This document shows, in pieces, positions 8,386 to 16,961 of a DNA stretch of 18,999 nucleotides. The first letter of the stretch is position 1, and each line of letters starts with the position of its first letter. The translations under genes were made by a program, and so were the position numbers. The DNA lies in NCBI GenBank assembly GCA_022563075.1, contig JADFOC010000005.1, forward strand, positions 1 to 18,999, in the 5' to 3' direction. The notes under the pieces are model-generated. The model did no database searches. It had not been told where the DNA came from and worked only from the letters and a program-made list of their open reading frames with translations. The DNA is from Pseudomonadota bacterium. Lineage in GTDB: Bacteria > Pseudomonadota > Gammaproteobacteria > Pseudomonadales > Pseudohongiellaceae.

Positions 8386-8405
8386 AGCACAGCGCAGCTG
8401 TTGCT
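8386..8405. terminator. Imperfect hairpin between convergent hpt and addA-like genes
   Basis: AGCACAGC (8386-8393), loop GCA, and GCTGTTGCT (8397-8405) form an 8-bp stem with one bulged T in the 35-bp convergent gap, reaching the addA-like stop codon. Neither side has a clear T-run, so it is at best a weak bidirectional terminator. Confidence 0.3.
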
Positions 8406-11400
8406 TAAGTGGCGGTCTCCACCAGCAGTGGCAGGCTGGTGAAGAGTAAAGCCGTTTTAATTCCAGCATTATCCTCCTGCACAAACAAGGCTCGGTAGCG
8501 CCGTAGTTGGTCGGTATAAAGCATCGTTTGTTGATCGATAAAATTTTCCAGTGATTGAGATTCGGGTTTGATCGCTGATTTGTAATCGATGATCCAACGA
8601 TAGCCTTCGTCGTCGATGAACGTTCGATCCAGCACATGATTTCGAACCGTGCCATGGGTTGACGACTGCATGGCGAATTCGGCAGCGCTATCCCTTAGAT
8701 CATGATCGAAAATCCAGCTAAGCTTAGCATCGGTGATGGTGGCGCGTAATGACTTCTCGATGACGTCGATAGCCTTGTCACTCTCTCTCCGGTCGAGTCC
8801 GTAAGCAGATAAATAATTACGCCAGCGCAGCCGTTGTTTGCCGATGGCATCTTCTTCCAGTAAAGCCTTGTTGTGCAGATAGTTTTGCAGCGCTTCGTGA
8901 ATGAGGTTGCCGATATGTATTTGTAACGGCTGGCCGGCTTCGCCATGAGGCGGGTCCGCCAGAGGCATCTGCGAACTCACTTCCGTCTCCTCGGGTGAGT
9001 GCGGGGGATGAAGAGGGGAGTCGGTAGTGGATGATGCGTCCAGACGCAGACGTGAAATGACGCCTGGCCGTTGCAGTGGGTTCTGAATTTTATCCCGGAT
9101 CGTGGAAATTGGCTGGACAGGAACGAAAATGAAACCCACGTCGGCGCGGCTGTTGGCTTGCAGGCTATCCCAGATCGTGTGGAGTAAACTCCTGGCACTG
9201 GGCACACTGCTCGCATCCTCTTTGCTTTGCAGGGCAGCCGATAGATAAGCCGATTTTCTGGCACGGGTAACGCCAATATAGAGCAGGCGTATATTTTCAA
9301 AGCGGGCTTTTTCGGCTTTTTCATATCTCAGCAAGTCATAGAGGGTATTGTTTTTATGCCCGGTTCCCGACAAGGTGGCGAGAAACAGCCTGGACTCACC
9401 GGCCCGATTCAGACGCTCATGCGACAGCAATAAGGCTTTCTCGTCGACCCGGTTTTGCCGTGCCAGTCCGGGCAAGAATACGTGGTCAAATTCCAGACCC
9501 TTGGCCTTGTGAATGGTCATTATCTGCACCGGGTTGCGGTTTTCGCTGATTCCATCATCCGTGACGAAGGTCTTTTGCACCCTGCGTTCAAACTCGGCGA
9601 GATCGTTAATACTGCCGGCAAACTCGGCCATACCGACGAGGCCGAAATAGCGTTCGATGCTGCTAGCCTCAAGTGCCGACTGCACAACTGCGTTTCCCCC
9701 GAGTTGGGTAAAAACAATTCGAACTAGCCGGCTCAGATGAATCTGTTCGCGGATTTGAACGCCATTGATCAAGATGGGAGTGATCTGCTGCAGACGCCGC
9801 CTGGCCCATGCACTCAATTCCCTGCACGCGTCGTCATTCAGCATACTAGATAGGTTTTCCAGCACGCTTGCCTGGTTGTTCCAGGTCGCTACCAGGTGAA
9901 GATCGTCCAGACTTATACCGCACCAGGGGGCACGCAATATAGCGAGCCAGGAGAGTCGGTCGGCTTGGTTACACAGTGCCTTGGTGAGGCTCAACAAATC
10001 GGTGATGATGGGCAGTGTGTCCAGTTTGTCTATTTCGGTCGCCTGCCAGCTTAGGTTTGCATTACGTAATGCGGGCAATACGTGCACGAGATGGGACCTG
10101 CTGCGAACCAAGATGGCGATGCTGTGGTCTGGGTGTAACTGTTGTAACTGGGTAATTTCACTGGCAATGAAGGCAGCCTCTTGTGCATATGCCTCGGTCT
10201 TTCCATCTTCTGTATAAAGGTAGCAACGGGTGGTTACTGGCGTAGCTATCTTCTCAGGGTGTATCGCCGTGGAAGGCGAATAACGCACAGCGCCTCGTGA
10301 GATGTCGTTCACGGCTGGGAATGAGTTCGCAAAGATTCGGTTAACCCAGTTGACGACGCCGGCATCGGACCTGAAATTGGCGCACAGATCCACTGCAGTC
10401 ACGGCGATGTCGCGGATGCCAATTTCTCTCACTGCAATGAACAAACCTACATTAGCATTGCGGAACAGATAGCAGGACTGCATGGCGTCGCCAACAATAA
10501 AGAGCGTGCGCCCATCATCTGGCTCCCACCCGGCGGTAAGCTTGTGCAACAGGTTTAACTGGATCGAAGAGGTATCTTGAAATTCATCCACCAATATGTG
10601 GCGTATTTGATAATCCAGAGTCAAGGCCAGATCTGTTGGATTCTGATCCGAGCCAAGCGCTTTTAAGGCGGCGTGGCTGACTAGTGGATAATCAACCTTA
10701 TTGTTGCTGGCAAAAGCAATATCCAATTGTGCCAGTAGCGTCGGTAATATGGCGGTCAGACTCTGCAGGAACTCCCAGGAGGAATCGTCCGCTGCGGCTG
10801 AAGGCAGACGTCGTATGTAGTTTAATGCCTCCAGTAGTCCCTCGCTGGCAGCGAGTGCGGACAGCAGTTTTGTCATTTCCTGCTTCTTCTGCTTGCGCTG
10901 CTGCTGCTTTTCATTGCTCCGAGATGGTGCCGGGAAGCCCTGAGCCTGGTTGACGCTCCGGCGCCATGCAGGCTTGGCAATACTCTTAACCAGCAGCAAT
11001 TCCACCAGAGCACACCACTGCATAAGATTTTTAGCGTGCGGGCCAGGCAATTCCTGTAGCTGCAGGCATTGGCTGATTGGGGAGGTGTTTCCCGCCTGAT
11101 TCAGATTTTCAGCCGCATAGCGCGCCAAACCAAGCAGCTGCCCGGCAAAGGGCAGTAGAAGCTGTCGGGCTTTATCCAGTGATTCCTCGATCAGCTCGGT
11201 AACATTACTCAGCAGATAGGCCAGCGCCGCATCGGGTGAGCTCGCCACATCCACCACCGCCTCTATCCATTGCTCACGTTGTTTCAGTAACTCAAGCAGG
11301 AGGGCTTCTACTTTCACTACGTCATTATCAAAATACAGAAGCAGCTTGGCGATGGATGCAGAGACGTTGTGATTTTGGTCCAGTAAGCTTAGAAAATCAC

Positions 11401-11872
11401 GAATCGCCTGCTCATAACAGTCATCAACCTGATCGGTTCCCGTCACCGGGCCGCCAAGATGAGAAAGTATTGGCATGCGGTTGGCGAGAAAATGGCAAAA
11501 GCTGTCTATGGTCTGAATTCGCAACCTATGCGGTGACAGCTGGAGTTGCCAGCCGAGACGTCGGTCCTGCTGCAATACACTCTGGGCGGCGGCAAATCGG
11601 TCTTTATCCAATTGTGTGTTTAACTCAGGTTCGGAGTCTTTGGCCGCAGCCCATTCCAGCGTATTTAATATTCGTTCAGCCATTTCATTGGCTGCCTTGC
11701 GGGTGAAGGTAATGGCGAGCACTTCCTCTGGTTTTTCGGATACCGCCAGCAAACGCAGAAATCTGAGACTCAGTAATTCAGTTTTACCCGAACCGGCGGG
11801 GGCCTGTACCGCGAAGGAGCCGCCTATATCAATCGCCATTTCTCTGGCGTCTGCATCGGTAAGGGCCATCAT
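8405..11872 (-). CDS. AddA-like UvrD/RecB helicase-nuclease
   Basis: This is the predicted helicase/nuclease subunit of an AddAB-type complex that unwinds and resects double-strand ends before RecA loading. From ATG 11872 it has 1155 residues. Superfamily 1 motifs occur in order: Walker A APAGSGKT (24-31), motif II VDEFQD (Asp429-Glu430), motif III GDAMQSCYLFRNAN, NFRSDAG, motif V TIHKAKGLEF (from 786) and motif VI YIGVTRARK. The C-terminal RecB-family nuclease has Asp1082 and IIDYKS (Asp1096, Lys1098), followed by a QLRRYRAL segment, so both activities look intact. The frame is open 54 codons further upstream (to 12034), but that part lies inside the addB-like gene. ATG 11872 overlaps its stop as ATGA and has GAGGA just ahead, so I prefer it. 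It is 250-300 residues shorter than full-size RecB or Bacillus AddA as I remember them. Confidence 0.92.
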   Translation of the reverse strand: MMALTDADAREMAIDIGGSFAVQAPAGSGKTELLSLRFLRLLAVSEKPEEVLAITFTRKAANEMAERILNTLEWAAAKDSEPELNTQLDKDRFAAAQSVLQQDRRLGWQLQLSPHRLRIQTIDSFCHFLANRMPILSHLGGPVTGTDQVDDCYEQAIRDFLSLLDQNHNVSASIAKLLLYFDNDVVKVEALLLELLKQREQWIEAVVDVASSPDAALAYLLSNVTELIEESLDKARQLLLPFAGQLLGLARYAAENLNQAGNTSPISQCLQLQELPGPHAKNLMQWCALVELLLVKSIAKPAWRRSVNQAQGFPAPSRSNEKQQQRKQKKQEMTKLLSALAASEGLLEALNYIRRLPSAAADDSSWEFLQSLTAILPTLLAQLDIAFASNNKVDYPLVSHAALKALGSDQNPTDLALTLDYQIRHILVDEFQDTSSIQLNLLHKLTAGWEPDDGRTLFIVGDAMQSCYLFRNANVGLFIAVREIGIRDIAVTAVDLCANFRSDAGVVNWVNRIFANSFPAVNDISRGAVRYSPSTAIHPEKIATPVTTRCYLYTEDGKTEAYAQEAAFIASEITQLQQLHPDHSIAILVRSRSHLVHVLPALRNANLSWQATEIDKLDTLPIITDLLSLTKALCNQADRLSWLAILRAPWCGISLDDLHLVATWNNQASVLENLSSMLNDDACRELSAWARRRLQQITPILINGVQIREQIHLSRLVRIVFTQLGGNAVVQSALEASSIERYFGLVGMAEFAGSINDLAEFERRVQKTFVTDDGISENRNPVQIMTIHKAKGLEFDHVFLPGLARQNRVDEKALLLSHERLNRAGESRLFLATLSGTGHKNNTLYDLLRYEKAEKARFENIRLLYIGVTRARKSAYLSAALQSKEDASSVPSARSLLHTIWDSLQANSRADVGFIFVPVQPISTIRDKIQNPLQRPGVISRLRLDASSTTDSPLHPPHSPEETEVSSQMPLADPPHGEAGQPLQIHIGNLIHEALQNYLHNKALLEEDAIGKQRLRWRNYLSAYGLDRRESDKAIDVIEKSLRATITDAKLSWIFDHDLRDSAAEFAMQSSTHGTVRNHVLDRTFIDDEGYRWIIDYKSAIKPESQSLENFIDQQTMLYTDQLRRYRALFVQEDNAGIKTALLFTSLPLLVETAT

Positions 11873-14616
11873 GCTTCTTCCTCGGCTGGAACTAACTGTA
11901 ATTGAGTGAGTTCGCTGATTCGGCACAGCGGCTTGAGATCGCAGTATTGGCAGGTCACCGAACCTCGTGTGGGAGCCACGGCCAGCAAGCCATCTTCGAA
12001 TTCTTCCACCAGGGAGTGAATAATCGTATTCCAACGCGACTGTAGCTGCGTCCAGGTGCCCGTATAAGAGCGTGATTCTGACAGCGGTTTGAGGTCTGGG
12101 TGCAGCGTAGCCAAATCTGTAGTACCAAACAGCCCGACATTCTCTGCGTTGATCTGACAGATCAATGTGGCGCTGATTTTTTTGCCTGTTTTTTCGCTGA
12201 TTGCGAGTTGGTACAGTGGTAGCTGCAGATCATCGGGTCGGTCGTCGAACCATTTATAGGCAACTTTTTTACCGGTTTTGTAATCGATCAGGACTAATGA
12301 GCCATCCTCAAGCTGGTCTATCCGATCAATTCGAAAATTGAGAGACAGCTTGGAATGATTCCAGTTCACATTTTCTTCAGTTGCTTTGGTGATGAAGCTG
12401 GAGCGCTGCGATTCCAATTCCAGAAAATCCTGAAGCAGAGTCGTTAGGCGCACTACTTCGAGTGCCGAAAACGCAGGAGTCATGGCTTCTGGAAATTGTG
12501 AGCGCAGTGTTGCGATAGCAGGCTCTATGCTCTGCGCGATTAGATTTTCTTTCTGTGCTGGCGAAGCTTGTTGCACGCTATCGAGGCTGCCTAGTGCATT
12601 TCCAAGATTCTCAAGCGCCAGGTGTAATACATTGCCCCGCGCGAAAGGCGTTAGACCCCGAACAAATTCTGGTAGCTTTTGAGCCTTGAGGCGGTGTGTG
12701 GCAAAAGCCTTGAAAGGGCAGTTGGATTGATTGCTGAGTAAACTGCTGCCACCGCTTATAACTTCTTCGCTTCGCAGCGGAATGAATAACGGCTCTTCCA
12801 CCAATTCCAATTTACCGGAATTAACGGCGGCTTCGGAGTCTTTGTTTTTCAGGAAGGACTCTTGCCAATTTGAGATAGGCAACGACTTAATCAAGGGGCT
12901 TGGTCTGAGATGCAATTCATCTTCGAGTTCATGATGACTCAGTACAAAGTGATCCGTGGTAGCCTGTCTCGCTAAACTCAGCTGCTCTCGCGCAATTTCT
13001 AGCTGTAGCTGACTAGTGCTGCCCGGCATACCGAGTTTGGCTTGCAGGCTATAAGGTAAAAAAGGAGCGGGTTTGGTGGCTGCGGGCCAGACTCGATCAT
13101 CTACCCCGAGGATCCATATAGCGGTAAAGTCCAAATCCTGAGCTTCTTCGATATTGAGAACAGAAATTTGCAGGCGGTTGTTAAATACTGGTCGTAATGT
13201 CGTTTGCCTGAGCAGCATCTTCAAATTGTGAATTGCATTGGCGATGCTAATTTTTCCTAAGGTTTTTGATGACGCGCTCAGTCGATCCAATGTTTGTTGC
13301 CACTGTTGTAATTGCCAACTCTCAGCCTGGCTTAGTGATGGGCCCGGCCAACCCAGTAGTTCTAATTGGCGCTTGAAAAGCTCTGCCCAATGCTGACCCG
13401 CCTGCCGGTGATTTGAGAGCCGTCTAAGTTCCACAAATTTCAATAACTTTTCGGCGAGGATCGGACAAAAGTAAGTTTGTGATTCGCGCAGCATGATGAA
13501 TCGCAGGTCACTCAGGCGAGCTTTAGCTTCCACCTTCTTTCGCAGCTCCGTCTCAAGAGCGATCCTGGACTGTAATTCAGCCGCAGCGGCGATCAGCCGA
13601 TTGGATTGCAGTAATTTGCAAAAGTTATTCGTGTTTACCAGTTCACTATTCAATTCGAGCAAGCTTAGTGCGGAATTTATCAATTGTGATTCTGCCAATG
13701 AAGCACTGCTGCGAAGTATGTTATAGGGCAGGGGTGCCTCAAGCATGTAGCTATTGTGCGAATTCAGGTGCTTGGAAAACGCCTCTTCGATGAGAGGTTC
13801 AAGGACTCTGTCATGATCCATGATTATGCCGACATGAGCGTCAGCATCCTTACTTGCCGTATCCAGACTCCATGCGACACAGGCCTCGATTTCGGTTCTG
13901 GCATCCGGAAACTGATAGCGAATAGTCGTCTCATTGCCCAGAGAAAATTCATCCAGGGTCACACTCGCAGTGATGTCGGATTCGGTCAAGCTGTTTAGAT
14001 CCGTGTTCGCCGACAATGCTGAAAATAGTTCTGAGTAAAGCGGTGGTGGTCGGTTGAAGTTAACTAATAATAGCTTTTCGGGTATCAAGTGTCCCAGCTT
14101 ACTGAGATTGGCAATGATCAGGCTGGTTGCGTCGGTGAGCCCAATTAGTTGTTCGTCCTGGCAAAAGGTCTGGAATTGCTCGGCCCAACCCAAGAACACC
14201 TGAAAATCCTGTGCCCCTTTGTATTTGCCTATATCCGGGTCTTCTGCGAACTGCCACTGCTTGTATACCTGGTAGCTTCTGGCAACTGATGCGGCTGCTT
14301 CGTAGATATTAAGCAGAGGAAATCTATCACTGCTGGAACGCAGTAATTTTACCCAAACAAACTGTTCATTGAATTTGTCGAGAAGATCAATTCTATAGAA
14401 AGGGTCGAGGCCATATCCTGACGCAGTTTGCCAAAGCTGTTGCAGCCAGATGTCGATGGCAAATACTCGAGGTCGTGGCCATGTGCTGTCTTGGTCTTTG
14501 GTTGCCGCATAGCTTTGAAAAATGGCATTCGCGCTGCGGTGATTCGGTGTAATCACCGTGTGATCGTTATCCAGTGCATCGAGCAAAGGCTGGATATCAA
14601 AACGATTGATAGTCAT
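11869..14616 (-). CDS. AddB-like PD-(D/E)XK nuclease subunit
   Basis: This is the predicted partner of the AddA-like helicase, 915 residues. It fits the AddB-related family of about 900 residues that I recall as TIGR03623 ('probable DNA repair protein'). The N-terminus (VITPNHRSANAIF) matches the degenerate first helicase motif and lacks a Walker A GKT, so this subunit is not expected to hydrolyse ATP. The C-terminal nuclease has FRIDRID (Asp764/767), LIDYKTGKK (Asp778, Lys780) and LQLPLYQLA. Four cysteines, Cys633 (SNCPFKAF) and Cys889/892/898 (C-x2-C-x5-C), match the [4Fe-4S] arrangement of Bacillus AddB, which holds the nuclease domain and aids binding to DNA ends. It starts 7 bp after the mnmH stop and overlaps the next gene by 4 bp. 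AddB/RecC-like roles (Chi recognition, DNA-end binding) are inference. Confidence 0.9.
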   Translation of the reverse strand: MTINRFDIQPLLDALDNDHTVITPNHRSANAIFQSYAATKDQDSTWPRPRVFAIDIWLQQLWQTASGYGLDPFYRIDLLDKFNEQFVWVKLLRSSSDRFPLLNIYEAAASVARSYQVYKQWQFAEDPDIGKYKGAQDFQVFLGWAEQFQTFCQDEQLIGLTDATSLIIANLSKLGHLIPEKLLLVNFNRPPPLYSELFSALSANTDLNSLTESDITASVTLDEFSLGNETTIRYQFPDARTEIEACVAWSLDTASKDADAHVGIIMDHDRVLEPLIEEAFSKHLNSHNSYMLEAPLPYNILRSSASLAESQLINSALSLLELNSELVNTNNFCKLLQSNRLIAAAAELQSRIALETELRKKVEAKARLSDLRFIMLRESQTYFCPILAEKLLKFVELRRLSNHRQAGQHWAELFKRQLELLGWPGPSLSQAESWQLQQWQQTLDRLSASSKTLGKISIANAIHNLKMLLRQTTLRPVFNNRLQISVLNIEEAQDLDFTAIWILGVDDRVWPAATKPAPFLPYSLQAKLGMPGSTSQLQLEIAREQLSLARQATTDHFVLSHHELEDELHLRPSPLIKSLPISNWQESFLKNKDSEAAVNSGKLELVEEPLFIPLRSEEVISGGSSLLSNQSNCPFKAFATHRLKAQKLPEFVRGLTPFARGNVLHLALENLGNALGSLDSVQQASPAQKENLIAQSIEPAIATLRSQFPEAMTPAFSALEVVRLTTLLQDFLELESQRSSFITKATEENVNWNHSKLSLNFRIDRIDQLEDGSLVLIDYKTGKKVAYKWFDDRPDDLQLPLYQLAISEKTGKKISATLICQINAENVGLFGTTDLATLHPDLKPLSESRSYTGTWTQLQSRWNTIIHSLVEEFEDGLLAVAPTRGSVTCQYCDLKPLCRISELTQLQLVPAEEEA

Positions 14617-14623
14617 GGTAAGT

Positions 14624-15730
14624 CTACTGTGATTGCCGGTTCAGATGATGAGACCAGGCCAAAAATTCCGTTTGTGATCCGCGGAAGACGACACGTTGAG
14701 ATTTTTTGTTCAGCTGGTAGTCATACATAGGGTCGTAGTAATCAAGCAGCAGGCTTTTAATCCACGTCTGGTGTACTTGCATGTCAGTCGTTTCACGCTG
14801 ACTGGTCAATGCGTACTGCATGCTGATTTTTATTGAATCATAGTTTTTGCCACCGAGTCGTTTCTTTATTCGTTCCAGGCTTGACAGCAGAAAAGTCGCA
14901 AACAGTTCTTCGCACTCTGCCGGGTTTGATTGTTTGTAATCCAGGTAGTTTGAAACGATATAATCGTTCAAGATGGTGTCGACGCGAAAATCCATAGCCT
15001 CTTCGACAATCGCAATTTGTGACCCAAGCATCTTACGGTGAAAGCTCAGAGGGATGGACAATGACCCGATAGCGCGGCTCTCATCTTCGAGAAATATTTT
15101 ATGACTGGTTTGATAAGGCAGTTTCAGCAAATCAATAGCGAGATTATTTTCAAAATTGATCTGGTTGGGCTGCGAGCTAGTACGTTTTCCGAACGCCGAG
15201 CCGCGGTGATTTGCCAAACCTTCCAGGTCAATGCTGTTAGTAATTGCACGAATCAAATGCGTCTTGCCGCTACCGGTCTTGCCGGCCACGATTAAGAACT
15301 CGCTAGAATCGCTTACCCGCGCCAGTGTATCCAGCAGAAAATTTCGCAGTGCTTTATAGCCACCCTCTATCCGGGCGACCGAGCAGCCTTGCTCCTGCAG
15401 CCAGTCCTGCACTATTTGTGATCTGATGCCGCCGCGGAAACAGTAGAGCATCGCCGAGGGGCTCTGTTGCAGGAATTTCAGCCAATGGGACAGGCGTTGT
15501 GCTCGCACATCGCGACCAACTAGTTCGGTGCCCAACGTGATTGCGGCTTGTTGGCCCTGTTGTTTGTATTTGCTGCCAACAGCCTCGCGCTCATCATCGG
15601 TTAGCAGGGGCAGGTTGGTTACATTGGGAAAGGCGCCGCGGTGAAATTCGACGGGTGCCCGAACGTCCAGAAGTGGAGTGCCGTTGGTAAATATTTCGGC
15701 GAATGCCGATTCGGGAATTAAGTCAGGCAT
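14624..15730 (-). CDS. mnmH: tRNA 2-selenouridine synthase (SelU/MnmH)
   Basis: This enzyme converts 2-thiouridine at wobble position 34 of tRNAs for Lys, Glu and Gln to 2-selenouridine, through a geranylated intermediate, with selenophosphate as donor. The 368-residue protein has an N-terminal rhodanese domain (about 7-125; LLDVRAPVEFHRGAFP) with catalytic Cys97 in LYCFRGGIRS, the same number as in E. coli. A P-loop domain follows: VAGKTGSGKTHL (Gly150-Thr157) and LANHRGSAFG. Its presence implies selD and mnmA elsewhere in the genome. The ATG at 15730 fits the family N-terminus, although no strong ribosome site precedes it. It appears to be the first gene of the operon with the two repair subunits. 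Confidence 0.95.
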   Translation of the reverse strand: MPDLIPESAFAEIFTNGTPLLDVRAPVEFHRGAFPNVTNLPLLTDDEREAVGSKYKQQGQQAAITLGTELVGRDVRAQRLSHWLKFLQQSPSAMLYCFRGGIRSQIVQDWLQEQGCSVARIEGGYKALRNFLLDTLARVSDSSEFLIVAGKTGSGKTHLIRAITNSIDLEGLANHRGSAFGKRTSSQPNQINFENNLAIDLLKLPYQTSHKIFLEDESRAIGSLSIPLSFHRKMLGSQIAIVEEAMDFRVDTILNDYIVSNYLDYKQSNPAECEELFATFLLSSLERIKKRLGGKNYDSIKISMQYALTSQRETTDMQVHQTWIKSLLLDYYDPMYDYQLNKKSQRVVFRGSQTEFLAWSHHLNRQSQ

Positions 15731-15865
15731 GAAGCAGCGATGGTGTTGGCCTGGTATTAGTTGCGATTTCTAGTACCAAGTGTACCACTGGCGTCTACAG
15801 TTACCCTAGTCGATCGGCAAATAACTGAAGCTCCGGTAGCACTCGAGCGCCACGCTTCCGAGTTG

Positions 15866-16126
15866 CTATGCGGTTGACCCTAAACCCTTGAACAGCGCCG
15901 AGATTTCTGCAGGCGCTTCCTTTGCCACTTCCTGTGGCAGTACAAATTCATCCGTGAATTGAACTTCCCTGTAAAGCTTTTTAAGCTTGGTCACTAGCCA
16001 CTTAAGAAGCGTATTGCGATCAACACAAGCTGTGATAGATCGACTTGTAATTAACTATAGCAGTTGATCAAAAAAGTAAGAGAGTATTTCATACTTTGTT
16101 TGCTTGGCTGAGGATTCAAGCTTAGA
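15866..16126 (-). pseudogene. Possible gene remnant, unrecognised
   Basis: On the minus strand the frame is open from 16126 to the TAG at 15866-15868, broken once by an in-frame TAG at 16055-16057. After that stop, 62 codons read like a real protein C-terminus, including LLKWLVTKLKKLYREVQFTD, then EFVLPQEVAKEAPAEISALF and KGLGSTA. Before it the frame reads KLESSAKQKTYEILSYFFDQ. No ATG occurs; the only usual start after the stop is GTG at 15994 (42 codons) without a ribosome site. I do not recognise the family. It may be a decayed gene or a chance open frame. Confidence 0.25.
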
Positions 16127-16233
16127 TCATCGAATTGAGATTGGCGCAGTATGTGCTTAGGTAGTAAAGAGTAATCACGAATTTTTTAGCAGTAAAGCTG
16201 CAGAAAAATACTCTCACAATTCGTTTTTGTTAT

Positions 16234-16240
16234 GGAAGGA
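16234..16240 (+). promoter_or_regulatory. Ribosome binding site deciding the DUF4823-like start
   Basis: GGAAGGA is 9 nt before ATG 16250 but only 3 nt before the upstream TTG at 16244, so it selects the ATG. Confidence 0.6.
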
Positions 16241-16249
16241 TGATTGGTT

Positions 16250-16870
16250 ATGTCGATGCGTTTGATCTGCTTGTTACTTGTACTCTTGAGTGAGTGTTCG
16301 ACCATGAACTCGATTTACTACGAATCCCATCAACTCATGCAGGCGAGCGGACTGATCCGCACCGAAGCTGTGCATCGCAGCAGCCGCTGGGTTTTACCGC
16401 GTGATGCGCGCCTCTATCTGGCGCGCAGTAATGCACTGGCCGACATCAGTGCCGAACACTCGAAGGTGCTAACCGCGGCAGTTGAGAATGCCATTCTCAC
16501 TAGTTTTAGCCAGGTTCGTACTGGGCTGTATCCGGAATCAGTCGATTTTTCACTGGTCTCTGCGGGCATGGCAGGCGCGAATTTCGTGATTTATCCCAAA
16601 CTTCTTCACTGGGATGATAAATTGGGCAGCTGGAGTGAAATCATTGCCAGTCTGCGCAACGATTCCAGTCAGGGCATCGTCAGTAAGTTTGGCTTGGATC
16701 GAGTTGTGGTGCAGATTATTATTCTGGATGTGGCATCCGGTAGTCTGGTAGATTTTGTGCAAGTCGAGGCGGGCAGTGGCCTGCTGAGTCTCTACGGCGA
16801 TCAGCCAGGGTCTTTACTGCTGCCTGTATTGCAAGCATATTTCGAAAAATTGGCCCTTACCACGGGATAG
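16250..16870 (+). CDS. DUF4823-like putative lipoprotein
   Basis: This is a predicted envelope protein of 206 residues from ATG 16250 (MSMRLICLLLVLLSECSTMN). It has a short hydrophobic leader ending in Leu-Ser-Glu-Cys, which resembles a lipobox except for Glu where Gly, Ala or Ser is normal just before the cysteine. The mature part contains WVLPRDARLYLARSN, a NFVIYPKLLHWDD strand and IIILDVASGSLVDFVQVEAG. This pattern, in which a conserved pairing of leader, 'P..ARLYLA' and 'YPKL..WED' recurs, I associate with DUF4823 proteins of Pseudomonas and relatives. Function is unknown. The stop is followed after 91 bp by the GTG of the DUF1285 gene, whose frame is open across the gap. Confidence 0.75.
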   Translation: MSMRLICLLLVLLSECSTMNSIYYESHQLMQASGLIRTEAVHRSSRWVLPRDARLYLARSNALADISAEHSKVLTAAVENAILTSFSQVRTGLYPESVDFSLVSAGMAGANFVIYPKLLHWDDKLGSWSEIIASLRNDSSQGIVSKFGLDRVVVQIIILDVASGSLVDFVQVEAGSGLLSLYGDQPGSLLLPVLQAYFEKLALTTG

Positions 16871-16961
16871 GACAATTACCAAATCCGATCAAGCTGAATC
16901 GAAAACCAAGCTTGACCCTGTTGCGTTAGAAAGACGCATCAAGGGCAGAGGTCCGGCGCCT

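Larger units (their letters stand above)
15731..16249. other. Intergenic region with possible gene remnant
   Basis: About 520 bp separate divergent mnmH and the DUF4823-like gene and must contain both promoters. The half next to 16249 is AT-rich and includes short dyads such as AGTAT-TTC-ATACT (about 16084-16096). No -35/-10 pair is convincing on either strand. A minus-strand frame that looks coding is listed separately as a possible remnant. Confidence 0.45.

Noticed and set aside
11236..11706. Plus-strand open frame of 156 codons inside the addA-like gene
   Set aside because: It is antisense to a strongly supported helicase gene, with low-complexity proline start and no family-like sequence.
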